From NCBI RefSeq assembly GCF_963924675.1, contig NC_089230.1, positions 5,023,001 to 5,087,000 on the forward strand: a stretch of 64,000 nucleotides of DNA, in the 5' to 3' direction. The position numbers and the translations under genes were made by a program. The notes beneath the pieces were generated by a model, which had not been told where the DNA came from, ran no database searches, and saw only the letters and a list, made by a program, of their open reading frames with translations. Shown here piece after piece: positions 48,481-59,796 of the stretch (the first letter of the stretch is position 1; every line of letters begins with the position of its first letter). The DNA comes from Phocoena phocoena. Taxonomy: Eukaryota; Chordata; Mammalia; Artiodactyla; Phocoenidae.

Positions 48481-50593
48481 GCTGCACCCTCACCACCACC
48501 ACCAACTCAGCACTGCTGTCACCAGCCGCCCCGCCCCATTCAACCCAGTCCAAATGGTAAGTAGGCAGTCGGGAATTCAGTGGAGAGTTTAACCTAACTC
48601 CACACGGGGAGTAGTGGGGAAGAGTATTGGAGGGGGGGTGCAAAATTTTGTTGGCAACAGGATATTTACAAAGTTGCAAAGTATTCCCCTTAGATTAGTT
48701 ATTAATTTAAATGGGGGAAAAGTATCTCTACAATGAAAAAATATGATTGATGCCATTTTAACCAAAGGATGAAACTTAGTATCATCAATATGGGGCAAAC
48801 TAATATTATGTGCTGAGGACACAACATTTAAAAAAACAAACAAAAAACCCCCCCAAACGAACAAAACAAAACAAAAAATCCTTGCCAAAAATGCAAGAAC
48901 GAAAACAAGTTACTAGTCAGAAATTAATCTTATCAGTTACAAAGGTGAAATGATACAGAACTTCCTTCACATCAGAATATGAAAAATAATAGTATTTTCT
49001 ATGTGAAGTGATTAGTAATCTATATTTAGAATACTTTATAGGTATCTGAATTCAGCAAAAGCTTAAGTTGAAAACTTATTAAGACCTTTTAAGGTCTTAA
49101 TTAATCAACTGGCCAAGTTGTTAGGAGCAGTCCTAACCTGCTATAATTTCTATTTGCTCTTTTCTAAGTAACATATAATTCACAAAATGAAGAATCACAG
49201 TTTTGACTTTTTTGGACCCAAAGACTGTGATATCATCCCGGCCCTATGACAATTCCTGATTTAAAAAAATAATAACAACTATACATGTCTTTAAAAGTCA
49301 AAAAGTTAACAATTATACATGACTTAAAATAAAAGAATAGCATGTTTTAAAATTCAAAGAGCAACAATATAATTTCTTTAAATTGTTATCTTTCATAACT
49401 GAAGGAGAAAAATAAAAGTAGTAGGATAGAATAGGATGGCTCACTAGGCTTATGAAACTGTCTAATAATTTGTCACTAATATAACGGAAAAAAATTTTCC
49501 ATCGAAGTTCTTGTTAAAGGATTTTGAAAAAGAAAATCAACTGATGCAGCATAATGATAAACACATAAGCAACATTCCACTACTAATTCTGTCCACAGAG
49601 AACTGAACCTTCTGAAAGAAAATCTGTTATATATACAACACATTATAAGGTGCTCAAAGATTCCTTAACTAAACTGACTGCTATCCAATCAAGACTGAAT
49701 TTTAAAAGGCTCATTAACAGCATCGAGTGATAAAATGGACTCTCTCTTTTCACTGAAACTCATGTCTCATTTCATTAGACATGGACAGTTAACTCATCTT
49801 GGTATTATTAGATCTATGGCAGAGTAATTAGCTTAAGTTTTACAGGTTACTCAAAGAGCTACTTTAGTAATGAAAACAGGTTTATTCTCATTGGATCCAT
49901 CTTTTTATCCCTTGAAGAGTGTCTTACAAATTAAAAAAAAAACTATACTTTAAATAAATAGTAGCAGAATTTTTATTTCAAATCTCCCCAGTCTTTCTTA
50001 GCACTTAATACAGGCAAAGCAATGACTCTTTTCTATAAAAATGTACTGAAATACTATCCAATCTGAATTAAACATTTAATTTGTATTGCACTGCTTTATA
50101 TTCTTCCATCTTAAAACAAAGCTAAGTCACTTGAGTCCAAAATGAACGTGTAACCAGAAACAGAACTAAAAAAAAGAATATTTTGAAAACACTCAGAGGA
50201 AAAATGAGGGTATGAGAAGAAAGAAGAAAAGTGGGGAGGAGAGGACACCACAGGGCTAGTTTCCAGTCCTGAAAAAACCAGCGGATCATACAGCAAGCTG
50301 GTGTTTAAGCCAGAGCTGCTGCCAAAGGTAGCCTGCCAGTACAGAAATCAAGCGTTTAGGAACTTTTACAGCATTCTGACTGTATAGTTTTGTCTGTTGA
50401 TACAAAAAGTTTTAAATAGGATTAAAATTACCTTTTAAAAATTGTTTCTCTGATAATTTCATTATATTTTACAAAAGAATTGGTCTACGATGAATTAGAA
50501 TTTTGTTGTAATGTTCTTTTGTGGCAGATAATTTGAAAAGTAGATTTAAAACTCTTCCAGAAAGGCAGGCTTTCCTTTCTCTTTAAAAAGAAA
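48481..50593. other. Intronic stretch, no recognised element
   Basis: It contains a short CAC run (48490-48503) and a homopurine/homopyrimidine-rich patch near 48830-48880. No gene or named repeat. Confidence 0.45.
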
Positions 50594-50609
50594 CCAATCG
50601 ATCACTTTT

Positions 50610-50804
50610 TTTTTGGCGGTACGCGGGCCCCTCAAGGCTGCGGCCTCTCCCGTCGCGGAGCACAGGCTCCGGACACGCAGGCTCAGCGGCATGGTCCATG
50701 GGCCCAGCCGCTCCGCAGCATGCGGATCCTCCCGGACCAGGGCACGAACCCGTGTCCCCCGCATCGGCAGGCGGACTCCCAACCACTGCGCCACCAGAGA
50801 AGCC
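50610..50804 (-). mobile_element. CHR SINE, short type
   Basis: The head is at the right and a T tail at the left. The body is short-type with many CpGs retained ('gcggtacgcgggcccctc'). The 16-bp target duplication CCAATCGATCACTTTT / CCAATCAATCACTTTT lies at 50594-50609 and 50805-50820, with one mismatch. Sense to QKI. Confidence 0.95.
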
Positions 50805-50820
50805 CCAATCAATCACTTTT

Positions 50821-51209
50821 GAGGCTGAATTCAATGCTATGTCCCATGACATTAAAAAAAAAAAAAAGAGAGAGAGAGAAAGAAAAAAAGCAGAGGAGGA
50901 CTTAAAGTTACTAGGGAATTAGTTTATAGCTAGAGTACGACACCTCTGAGACACAGGACTGTCATTAAGTATGTCAAAGGCCCTAAGGTTAAGAGATTAT
51001 TTTGTTTTAAATTCAAAGTAGAATTAGGATCAGAGGATCTAAGTTCCAAAGACAGATTTTCTGAACATAGGGAAGAACTTTCTAAGTGTTCTAAGACTTG
51101 GTTATTTGTTTGTGGCCTTTGGTCTCTTCTCCCTTCCATCCATCCCTTTGACTGCCATATCATATAACTCCTTACTTTAAAAACATAAGTGCCAATGCAC
51201 TGCTTTTAG
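50821..51209. other. Intronic stretch, no recognised element
   Basis: It has an A run followed by AG repeats at 50853-50880. No gene. Confidence 0.5.
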
Positions 51210-51625
51210 AATAAAAAGAAAAAGTTTTAATATCATATTCAAGGTCCTATTATCCTCAGATCCCAACCTTGTCTCCAATACCACTTCTCCCACTATACCT
51301 TATAACTTCCACTGCAATATGTCAAGCATTAGCATAAGGACACATACTGGTTGATCCTACCTCTGATTTCTAGAATACCATTCCACTCATCTGCCCTGTT
51401 AAGTTCCTACTCCAGTCCCATCTTCTCTAGCTTTCCCTGAAACCCTCAACCTGTAAAAGAACTCATCACTTCCTTGGCGTCCCACAGCACAATGTATAAC
51501 ACCTGTTGTGGTTATCTACCACACTGTGCATTAGCCCACTGTCAAATTTATCAGTATCTTGGGGATAAAAGACACTTGAGGACAAAAAATCATAGGCATT
51601 CAAAAAATACTTGCTGCCTAAAAAG
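51210..51625 (+). repeat. L2-like LINE 3' segment
   Basis: 'tattcaaggtcctattatcc', 'ctgttaagttcctactccag', 'acttccttggcgtcccacag' and 'ggcattcaaaaaatacttgc' follow L2 3' sequence, diverged. Confidence 0.5.
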
Positions 51626-51881
51626 GTATTAAATTAACTATGACAGGAGGTGGTGAAAATAGAGTAACAACCATGTGCAGTACAGAAATAAAATATGACA
51701 GCATTAGATATAACAAGTGTTAGACTTCATGGCTTTAATAGGGTTCCTTCCAAACCAGATTATACCTTACTATAATTTTCATAATCACTCTTCTAAAGCA
51801 ACTGACCTGTTTTTATAGCTAAATACTACTATTCAAATCAGATACATGGAATTTTCTAAGCATGTAATTTATAAAATTAAC

Positions 51882-52087
51882 TTTTTTTTTTTTTTTTTGT
51901 GGTACGCGGGCCTCTCACTGTTGTGGCCTCTCCTGCTGCGGAGCACAGGCTCCGGACGTGCAGGCTCAGCGGCCATGGCTCACGGGCCCAGCCGCTCCGT
52001 GGCACGTGGGATCCTCCCGGACCGGGGCACAAACCCGTGTCCCCTGCATCGGCAGGTGGACTCTCAACCACTGCACCAGGGAAGCCC
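51882..52087 (-). mobile_element. CHR SINE, short type
   Basis: The head is at the right ('...ctgcaccagggaagcc' reversed) with an 18-base T tail at the left. The 10-bp target duplication TAAAATTAAC lies at 51872-51881 and 52088-52097. The long homopolymer tail and retained CpGs suggest a recent insertion. Sense to QKI. Confidence 0.95.
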
Positions 52088-52097
52088 TAAAATTAAC

Positions 52098-52779
52098 ATT
52101 TTTAAGAGAGAATCCATAAAAATTCCTACTCTATGATGCACTGAGTCAAAGGTACCAATGGCATGGGTCAGGGTGGGGGGTATTAAGCCAGGGATATAAA
52201 GTACAGAGAAAAAACCCATTCCTCACAGGGTACAGCCTTTCTCAACTGGTTCCACAGGGAATCAAGTACTTAATGCCTGGCCCAAGGCATAAATTACATA
52301 TAATTAACCTCTCCTATCTATAGTGGTGCTTGTTATGAACCACTCTCAGTGAAACTGAAGAACTTCTAAGATGAGGAGCCCTAGCTGAGAAGGGCTGTGT
52401 GAACTAATAGAAAATTACAGCACTTTTCCTCTTGAAAACATTTAAAACAGTAATTAGTTTCTCGGGCCCAACCAGAAGTTTATTACAATATAATGGACCT
52501 TAAGACCAGTTATGGTAGTACCATTTCAACTATGTCTAACCATTATTCATAAATGGGTTCAATGACAAAATAAGAAGTGTATTTCAAACAATTGTCTAAC
52601 TGGGAAATCAGAGATGGCTGCATTGCTCATAACAGCAAGGACCTTTTAAAGACACAGAGAAATATATACTTATGGAACAGCTTCTTTAACAGCGCCTTAC
52701 ATGAAAGTTTAACTCTGTTGGTGAATCTGTTGGGAAACTGGTTCTCACATACATTGCTGAAGTAATGCAAAACAATAAT
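52098..52779. other. Intronic stretch, no recognised element
   Basis: No gene or named repeat seen. Confidence 0.45.
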
Positions 52780-53630
52780 CCCTAAAGAGAAGAATTTAGC
52801 ACTAGCTAGCAAAACTATATATTGTGATACCACTTCTGTAATTCTATTCCAAAGATAAACTAGCAAGTATACGTAAAGATGTATATAAAAGCTATTCAAT
52901 ACAGCACTCTTCCTATGTGTTACAGCAAAAGCCTAGAAGCAATCTAAATGTCCATTAATAGGGGAATGCTGGAATAATTTACGGTACGCAGACACAATGG
53001 AATATGATGAAGTTATTAAAAGGAATAAAGACTGCCTCTATATACTGCCAGTAAGTGACTTAATGATACACTATTAAGTAAAAAACAAACAAAAAAAACA
53101 AGGCAAGGCATAGAAAAGTATAGAGTATACAATTATCTATGAAGGGAGTGAGAAATTACACACACACACGCTCATGTAACTGTTCACGTAAAACAAAGAA
53201 ATGGAAGGATAAGCCAAATACCAAAATAAAAAATTTACCCAAACTGCAAGATGGGGGATAGATAAAAGAGACAGGGATAAAAGCAGGACTTCTCTGAAAA
53301 TTTCCTACTTTTTAGATTTGATTTTGGAACCATGTAAATATTTTACAAGTAACAGAAAAATAAGAAATTCGTAAAACTAGAAATCCAAGTGTAACAAATG
53401 ACCTTAACTGTTTATCCATATGATGGCATAACTGATATATACTGAAAAACTATTGAGTGCTTTAAAAGTAATTTCTCTCTCTAGTGAAACATACCCTAAA
53501 AACAGTAAGAACTGGTGAAAAATTGTTTTCACTGACTATACTGTTGGTAGTAGTGTTTGTATTGTTATTCTGAGACTGTTTTGTATATTTTAGAATAAAG
53601 AAAATCAATCATTTTGTGTCATTAGGAACC
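52780..53630 (+). repeat. Old L1M/HAL1 3' segment
   Basis: 'gaagcaatctaaatgtccat', 'caatggaatatgatgaagtt' and 'gattttggaaccatgtaaat' follow the 3' end of old L1-type elements in plus orientation. Antisense to QKI. Confidence 0.55.
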
Positions 53631-53735
53631 GGCATTTTCAGTGGGAAACAAAATATAGATACAAGATCAATTAAATAAAACACTGTAGTTTTCATTTTAA
53701 ATGAGAATGAACTTTGTAAAGATACTTATATTCCT

Positions 53736-53737
<2 letters not shown>

Positions 53738-53781
<44 letters not shown>
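53738..53781. repeat. (GT)n microsatellite
   Basis: About twenty-two uninterrupted GT units, the longest simple repeat in the window. Confidence 0.97.
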
Positions 53782-53783
<2 letters not shown>

Positions 53784-55371
53784 CTATGTATCTCCTAACT
53801 CTGTCCTGAAAAGGTCTACAAATAATGAGTGACACTAGAGCCCATAATGCAGTTTCCAAATACTATTTTTCACTAATAGTTATCAGGGTTCCTTAAAGAA
53901 GTGGCTGATCTCAAGTCTGGGGAGGAAATCTTACAATGAGCCTGGACTATTATATACACCAGAAAACAAAGTTACTAGCCCCGAACTACTAGGATTGTGT
54001 TAAAGGGATTTGGAAGTGAATTTGAAAAGGCCCCCCACTGGTCAAACCACGTGATCATCAGTTAAAAACACTTAAGTGCAATGAACTGAAATGCATTAAA
54101 ACTGTTTAAATGCATTCATAATGATACTCAAATTAAAACAAAAAACCTCACTCTTCACCTCTGGAGGATTCCTAGGAACCAACTCACTATTTTAAACCTA
54201 GTAAGTGAAGAACTGAGCATTTATTCCACCTCTCCTATAAAAAGTAAACCTAGCTAATAAGAGCAAAGAAACAGGATAATAACTATTTTGGAGTTCCTAC
54301 TGAAATAAAGGGCCTAAAAAACAATCAACAGTTAACTGCTGAAATCAGGAGGAAACTAGATTTTAGGTACCACAACCACAGCACTGCTTGTGAAAGTTTC
54401 TTTCAAAAGGAAGAAAGGAAATGAGGAAGGGAGGGCAGGAGATCTAAATCTGATTAAACCTTTCTCACCACCAATTTACCAAAAATACAGGGGACAGAGA
54501 TAAGTGTTAAACACCACCATGAAAGTGCAATCAGCACAAGCCACGGGAAATCTTTGGTACAAATAACTCAGTCCTTTTACAAATAAGTTACAAGGAGAAA
54601 TGGGGGCGAGGGTGAGAATGGCTTAAGAGATCTATCAATCTCTTAAGCAAGGTATTGATATACGGCCCTCACTTGGATACCATGAAAATGTTTTTTCAAA
54701 GCACATTTATGAGACAAGAAGGGAACTGTGAACAATGACAAGATACATAGCGACACAAAGAAATTGTTTTGGTGATTTAAAAAAAACATAAACATGATAG
54801 CATTAAAGAGTCCTTCTATTTTAGAAACACCTAATAAAATGTTTACAGCTGAAATTATGTCTGGAATTTGCTCCCCAAATCATCTGGTAGGCGGAGGGGG
54901 AGGAAGGGTAAGGGGGAATGTGGGCACACATGGAAGGAGATGGACAATGCTGACACTGGGTGATGAATAAACGTTCAAAATGTGCCACGATGAAAGGTGG
55001 TTTTTCTGGTTGTGTTTTTTTTTCTTTTTTTTAAAGAAACTATACCTACGCTCGAGGTTGTGAGAAAGCCTAGTACTCAACAAGATCAATAAAGCAGGCT
55101 GTTTGGACCATGTTTGTACGTGATGTTGTATCACTGGCTATCACAGCCACTTCAGTATGTCAAACAAAAAACTGTATTAATCTGATTATTTTCCAAGTGT
55201 TGAGAGAGCAACAACATCTTTCATAAAAATAAAAGTCTAAGCTGCCCCCACAAATCAAGCAAATTTATTTTTGCATATACTATCAATATCGCCTTGAAAC
55301 ATCTTTTAAGTGTGCTTTCTTATCAGCCAGCACAAAGTCTTAGACATTATAAAGCTCAGTTACTTGCCAAT
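53782..55371. other. Intronic stretch with a G-rich tract
   Basis: No gene or named repeat. It contains the G-rich tract at 54896-54924 and a T-rich tract at 55014-55032. Confidence 0.45.
54896..54924 (+). other. G-quadruplex-type motif outside recognised repeats
   Basis: Runs of 5, 3, 5 and 3 G are separated by 5, 3 and 5 bases. The plus strand is the G strand, so the QKI transcript carries the C-rich complement. Confidence 0.6.
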
Positions 55372-55385
55372 TAAACTGACATAGG

Positions 55386-55611
55386 GGGCTTCCCTGGTGG
55401 CGCAGTGGTTGAGAGTCCGCCTGCCGATGCAGGGGACACGGGTTCGTGCCCCGGTCCGGGAAGATCCCACATGCCGCGGAGCGGCTGGGTCCGTGAGCCA
55501 TGGCCGCTGAGCCTGCCCATCTAGAGCTTGTGCTCTGCAACGGGAGAGGCCACAACGGTGAGAGGCCCACGTACTGCCAAAAAAAAACCAAAACCAAAAA
55601 CAAAAAAAAAA
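55386..55611 (+). mobile_element. CHR SINE, short type
   Basis: The head 'gggcttccctggtggcgcag' with B box 'ggttcgtgcccc' and the GGCCGCTGAGCC body ends in an A-rich tail with CCAAAA units. The perfect 14-bp target duplication TAAACTGACATAGG lies at 55372-55385 and 55612-55625. Antisense to QKI. Confidence 0.96.
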
Positions 55612-55625
55612 TAAACTGACATAGG

Positions 55626-56929
55626 ACAGGGTACAAGGTTGCAGGAGAAAATGCCAATTATAAAGCATCATGAATAGTAAAAGATTCACTTTCTATAACA
55701 CATGTAAAAGTGTACATAACTGCAGAGAGAACGATCTACAAGAAAACATACCAAAATTGTCAATAAGTCTCTAGAGTGATAGAAGCAGGTGCCTATACTT
55801 TTTCCCAGACCATATACACTTTTAAACTTTTCTAAAAATATCACATATTAACTAGTTAAAATATATATGCACCATAAGAAATTAATAGGACTATAAGAGA
55901 CATTTAAGAAAAATTTATAACGTATATGAAAAGTGACATGTAAAAACAGTTATGAAATTCTACTTATGTTTGCAATTATACAATATGCCTCTCTAATAAC
56001 ATTTCATAGATCATGGTCCATACAACACTGCAGTTCCTCAAGAAGTTATGGGGATAGCTCTTGGAAAGGAGAGACTGTGGTCAAATATATTTGGGAAACA
56101 AAGTTAAAAACTGAATTAAAATTTTATTACAGATTGATCTAATTTTAAATTCAAAGCCCATGTTCTGAAGAGAATGAATTGCAGAGCTGAATTTCAATGT
56201 CCAGCAAGATGTATGTTTATACTGAGTGTAGTTACTAGTTAGAAATGAGGGACTGGATAAGTTATTTGACCTCTTTAAGCCTCCATTCCTGTTAGAAGAG
56301 TAAAAACTATCTTTTGAGATTGTTGAATGGTCTGAATAAGACACTGCACAGATCATGAAAGTGGTTAATACCATCTGGCCACTGCTATTTGCAGCCTTAG
56401 AAGGTCATCTGATTCCCTGAGTGTACATCCCTTCATTTCAAGTAAAGAGCTCTAACTAGAATTGCTGAGTCTTACTGGAAATTTCCAGAAGATACAACAT
56501 TTGACTAACCCTGCTTTGATCAACTGTAGACATTTCACCGGTCAACATTTCTGGGTGGGAGTGGGGAGCAGAAATACAAGCATGGCTCCTTAGTCTCCTA
56601 CTAAGTCTGAGTGCAGTTCTTGCTCTTAGGCTCCATGAGTTTACCCAGTACCATTCCCCTGGGGTATTTTTATACAATGGCAATACTGTTGTGCCTATCA
56701 ATAATGCTGAAGTAATACCCATCTAAGAGAATGAAAATTAAAGTGGCACACTCACTCCCTTACTTAAAACCAACAGCTTAGAATGATACAGCACTGCCTA
56801 TCTTCCCAAAAGAATTAAAAGCACATAGGATTTATAATTATCTCTATTTATAAAATCTTTTATGGGGCAGGGATAGGGGAGAATCTATGCCTTTCATTTA
56901 TTACCTAAACATTCACTCCTTTCCCAGAT
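55626..56929. other. Intronic stretch, no recognised element
   Basis: No gene or named repeat seen. Frames at 56081-56374 and 56456-56722 have no recognisable similarity. Confidence 0.45.
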
Positions 56930-57090
56930 AATTTTTTCCAGTTCCTGCTCTGTGCCAGGTACTGATCAAACAACAGGGAAGTACTCCATAAAACAGACAT
57001 GGTATGCCCTCACTGGGTTTATCAGACTAGCAGTGAAGGATACAAATCAGCAAACAGTATTCCATCATAATACCTTGGACAGTCAGTAAA
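56930..57090 (-). repeat. L2 3'-end fragment
   Basis: 'ctgctctgtgccaggtactg' and 'ccataaaacagacatggtat' follow the reverse complement of the L2 3' terminus. Confidence 0.55.
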
Positions 57091-57889
57091 TTAAGGTTTA
57101 TTTTCTAGCTTTTACATAAACTGACAACTCTGCAGAAAAGTTTAAAGTTTTCCTTTAAACACATGAAATATACCTCAATCGGCCTTATTACTATATTTCT
57201 TTTTGCTTCCATCTATTTGTCATGTTCTTTCTAAAAATAACAGCCAAAAAAATAAAAATAACAGCCAAGCAATGAACGACAGTACCTTCCATTTTGATTT
57301 TTTACTAGCACTTTTAAGAACTCAATGGGCAGAGTTAGTACAGCATAAACCAAAATGAGTTGGTTGACAATTATGGGCAGATTTAAATTAAGATTACAGA
57401 AAACACTCTTGGCATTATATATCTACATATAAATTCTTCACCATAATATCAAACATATGACAGCCATTCAAATTAACTTGATATCCCCTAAGTATGTTCA
57501 TCTGTAGCACTTTAATAAAACCAAAAATATAATCTGCAGTCAAAATTTTGTTGGTGTCTTAATTTATTACTGTTTTCATGCATTAATCTGTAAACATTTT
57601 TTATCTCATTAGACAACAGTACATATTAAAAAAAATAATAAAATGTGTGAACTGCTTCTATTTGTGCTTAAGAACAAAGTGGACAAGACAGAATATGGAC
57701 ACACCAACCACCAGAGAAACAAAACAGAAAAGCCATCAGAATATGGGATATTCAAAGGTCACAAAGCAACAACAAAAGTACTGTCGTTTCCAAAGCGTAA
57801 AAAACTGTAGTATTCCCTCATGATACAACATGAGTTTAAACATAAAATGTACTAATAATGTTAATATAAAATTTATTAAGAACAATCAT
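57091..57889. other. Intronic stretch, no recognised element
   Basis: AT-rich, no gene or named repeat seen. A short ACAGCCAAAAAAATAAAAAT duplication sits near 57240. Confidence 0.45.
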
Positions 57890-58125
57890 TAACATTAATT
57901 GATTGATTACTATCTAAGTGCTTTACAACTGATTTAATCCTCACAACCATCGTAAGAGAAGTGACATCACTACTCCCTCACTACATTATATGGCACAAAG
58001 AGATGGAGTAATTTGCTAAAATCACAAAGCTGCTAAGTGATAGAACCAAGATTCAAACAAAAGCAAGATGATTATAGAGCTTACTCTCTTAACCACTCTA
58101 ATCTTCTGTCAAAAATGATAGCAGA
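57890..58125 (-). repeat. MIR-type SINE
   Basis: 'aagtgctttacaactgattt', 'aatcctcacaaccatcgtaa', 'gatggagtaatttgctaaaa' and 'ctctcttaaccactctaatc' follow the reverse complement of a MIR-family element. Confidence 0.6.
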
Positions 58126-59656
58126 AAAATGTTCTTCAGGCTACAAAGTTCAACTTGACTGAAAACAGAACTCACCATGTCTCATTACAGTTCCAAGCTC
58201 TAATCCTCAGCGCCTGTGAGTGTGTGAGTGGAGTAAGTGGAGAGTCATTACTACAGAACTAAGAGAGGCTGAGGAGAGGGCAAAACACGTTTTGTTAACT
58301 GACCGATATTAATAACTTGTTTAACTGATGGATACACTAATCTTTTGGTGAAGATTTATTTGTCCTTCAGTTGTTGAGAGTTCATCTCATTGTCCCTAGG
58401 CTATTAAATTAGCATTATTTAATGCAACGCAACCATAAGTGCAAACGGGAACCAAAACTGCATGGCGATATGAGACTGCCACTCAGCTGATTCACAATAT
58501 GCTTAAATTTTTTTAAGATTCTAATAAAAAAAGTTGTTTTAAATACAACAGCTAAATATGCTTAGGGAGAACTCACATGCTTCCCTCAAAGTATCTTTAT
58601 ACTCAGCTGACAAGAACAGCTTATAATAAGATCTAAAGATAATATCATTGACTGGCCTCTCCCTCCAACTTAACTACTAAGTCATTATTTGTCTGTAAGG
58701 AGAGAAAATGATTGAGATCCAGTCAGCTTATGGGAGAGCTTAAATGAAATGAAGTGAGAAGCTCAAAAAGATGCATATCAGAATGAAGTCAGAATGCCTT
58801 ATCGGTCTGGTGGTCATTCCGTAAGCTCCACAAAGTGATTCAATGCACACGCTCTAACATAACAATAACATAACGTAACATAACAGGTCTATCATTTGAT
58901 ATCCCTTTCAAGGCAATGTATTTAAAAAATAAACAAACAAACAACAAACCCTTCCTAACAATAAATCTCATCTTTGGCAATCAAATTCTAGGTTATTTTT
59001 TAAAATCAGTCAAACATTTTTCACACAGGCAGAAATTTCAAAAGTATTCTGCCTCTTAGTATCACTGGATAAAAGGAAACAAGGCAAAAAAACCTTCCTA
59101 AAAACAATCTTTAAAGTAGGCAGTTAGGTGATTATACTAGAAAAACAAGAGTGGCAAAAGAAAAAAGCAGAAAGCAGGAACAATACACTTTAAAGTAAAA
59201 TGTCTAGAAAACTTAAAATCAACACAAAATGTTGGTAAAAACCAAAATGACTCTCATATGGCTAGTTATAAGCCTTTTTTTCCTATGTTTACTAACTCTC
59301 CTGATGAGATGACATACATCCAAAGTTATTCATTTGATCCTTCTCATTTAAATCTCATCAAAAGAAACATTTTAGATTTTTCAAAGTTTTAGTTACATCT
59401 TTTATATATACAACATTATAGTCTGACTAATTTCCAAACTGGCGTTTCTCAAGTGTAAAAACCAAAGGTAATATCATAGACTGATATTAGCTGGCTAAAT
59501 GATAATCAAAAAGGGAAAATCATGACAACACCTTTAAAAAGTTCAAAGGTTTCAGACATCAAATAATGTATAGTGTTTTAGGGTCTAGATATTTTGTTAC
59601 TAAAATTCGAAAGTATAAGTAAATTATTCACATAAAGACCTGCCCCATTTTCAAGG
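58126..59656. other. Exon 3-proximal intron, no recognised element
   Basis: About 1.5 kb directly downstream of the exon 3 donor (transcript sense) with no named repeat. An AACAT-type run is at 58856-58885. Repeat-free flanks around a KH exon are typical places for conserved splicing elements, but none can be proven here. Confidence 0.45.
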
Positions 59657-59662
59657 ACTTAC

Positions 59663-59779
59663 CTTCTTTTTATCCCTCATCGAGCCTTTGCCTCGGACCA
59701 TTATCTTACATCCTGTTTCTGCTTCAAGCTGTTTAGCAGTAAGTCCTCTAGGTCCAAGGATTCTCCCAACGAAATTAAA
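59663..59779 (-). CDS. QKI: QKI coding exon 3 (first half of KH domain)
   Basis: Read on the minus strand, this 117-bp exon translates without a stop to 39 residues beginning [12 protein letters not shown] and ending MRDKKK. This matches the KH domain of QKI at F96-K134 of human QKI-5, as I recall that protein. It holds the GxxG RNA-binding loop (GPRG) and the residues known to contact the ACUAA core (N97, K120, R124, R130). The acceptor is a T8-C7-AG tract ending at 59780 and the donor is GTAAGT (59662-59657). Both boundaries are phase 0. QKI is a STAR protein that dimerises through QUA1 and binds ACUAAY plus a UAAY half-site. It controls splicing, mRNA stability, export and circRNA formation, notably in glia and muscle. 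The continuing exon is at 9972-10115, 49.5 kb downstream in the transcript. A processed pseudogene is ruled out by intact splice sites and flanking introns. The GPRG context and perfect match favour QKI over other STAR genes such as KHDRBS or SF1. Confidence 0.97.
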
Positions 59780-59796
59780 CTGGGGGGGAAAAAAAA

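Larger units (their letters stand above)
10116..59662 (-). other. QKI: QKI intron 3 (complete, about 49.5 kb)
   Basis: The intron runs from the GT at 59662-59661 to the AG at 10117-10116 on the minus strand. It carries nearly all repeats of the window, including a 5.6 kb sense-oriented LINE-1, six CHR SINEs (three plus, three minus), two antisense LTRs, and L2, MIR and hAT relics. I found no additional exon with convincing coding content inside it. Intron numbering follows the canonical human gene and is from memory. Confidence 0.92.
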
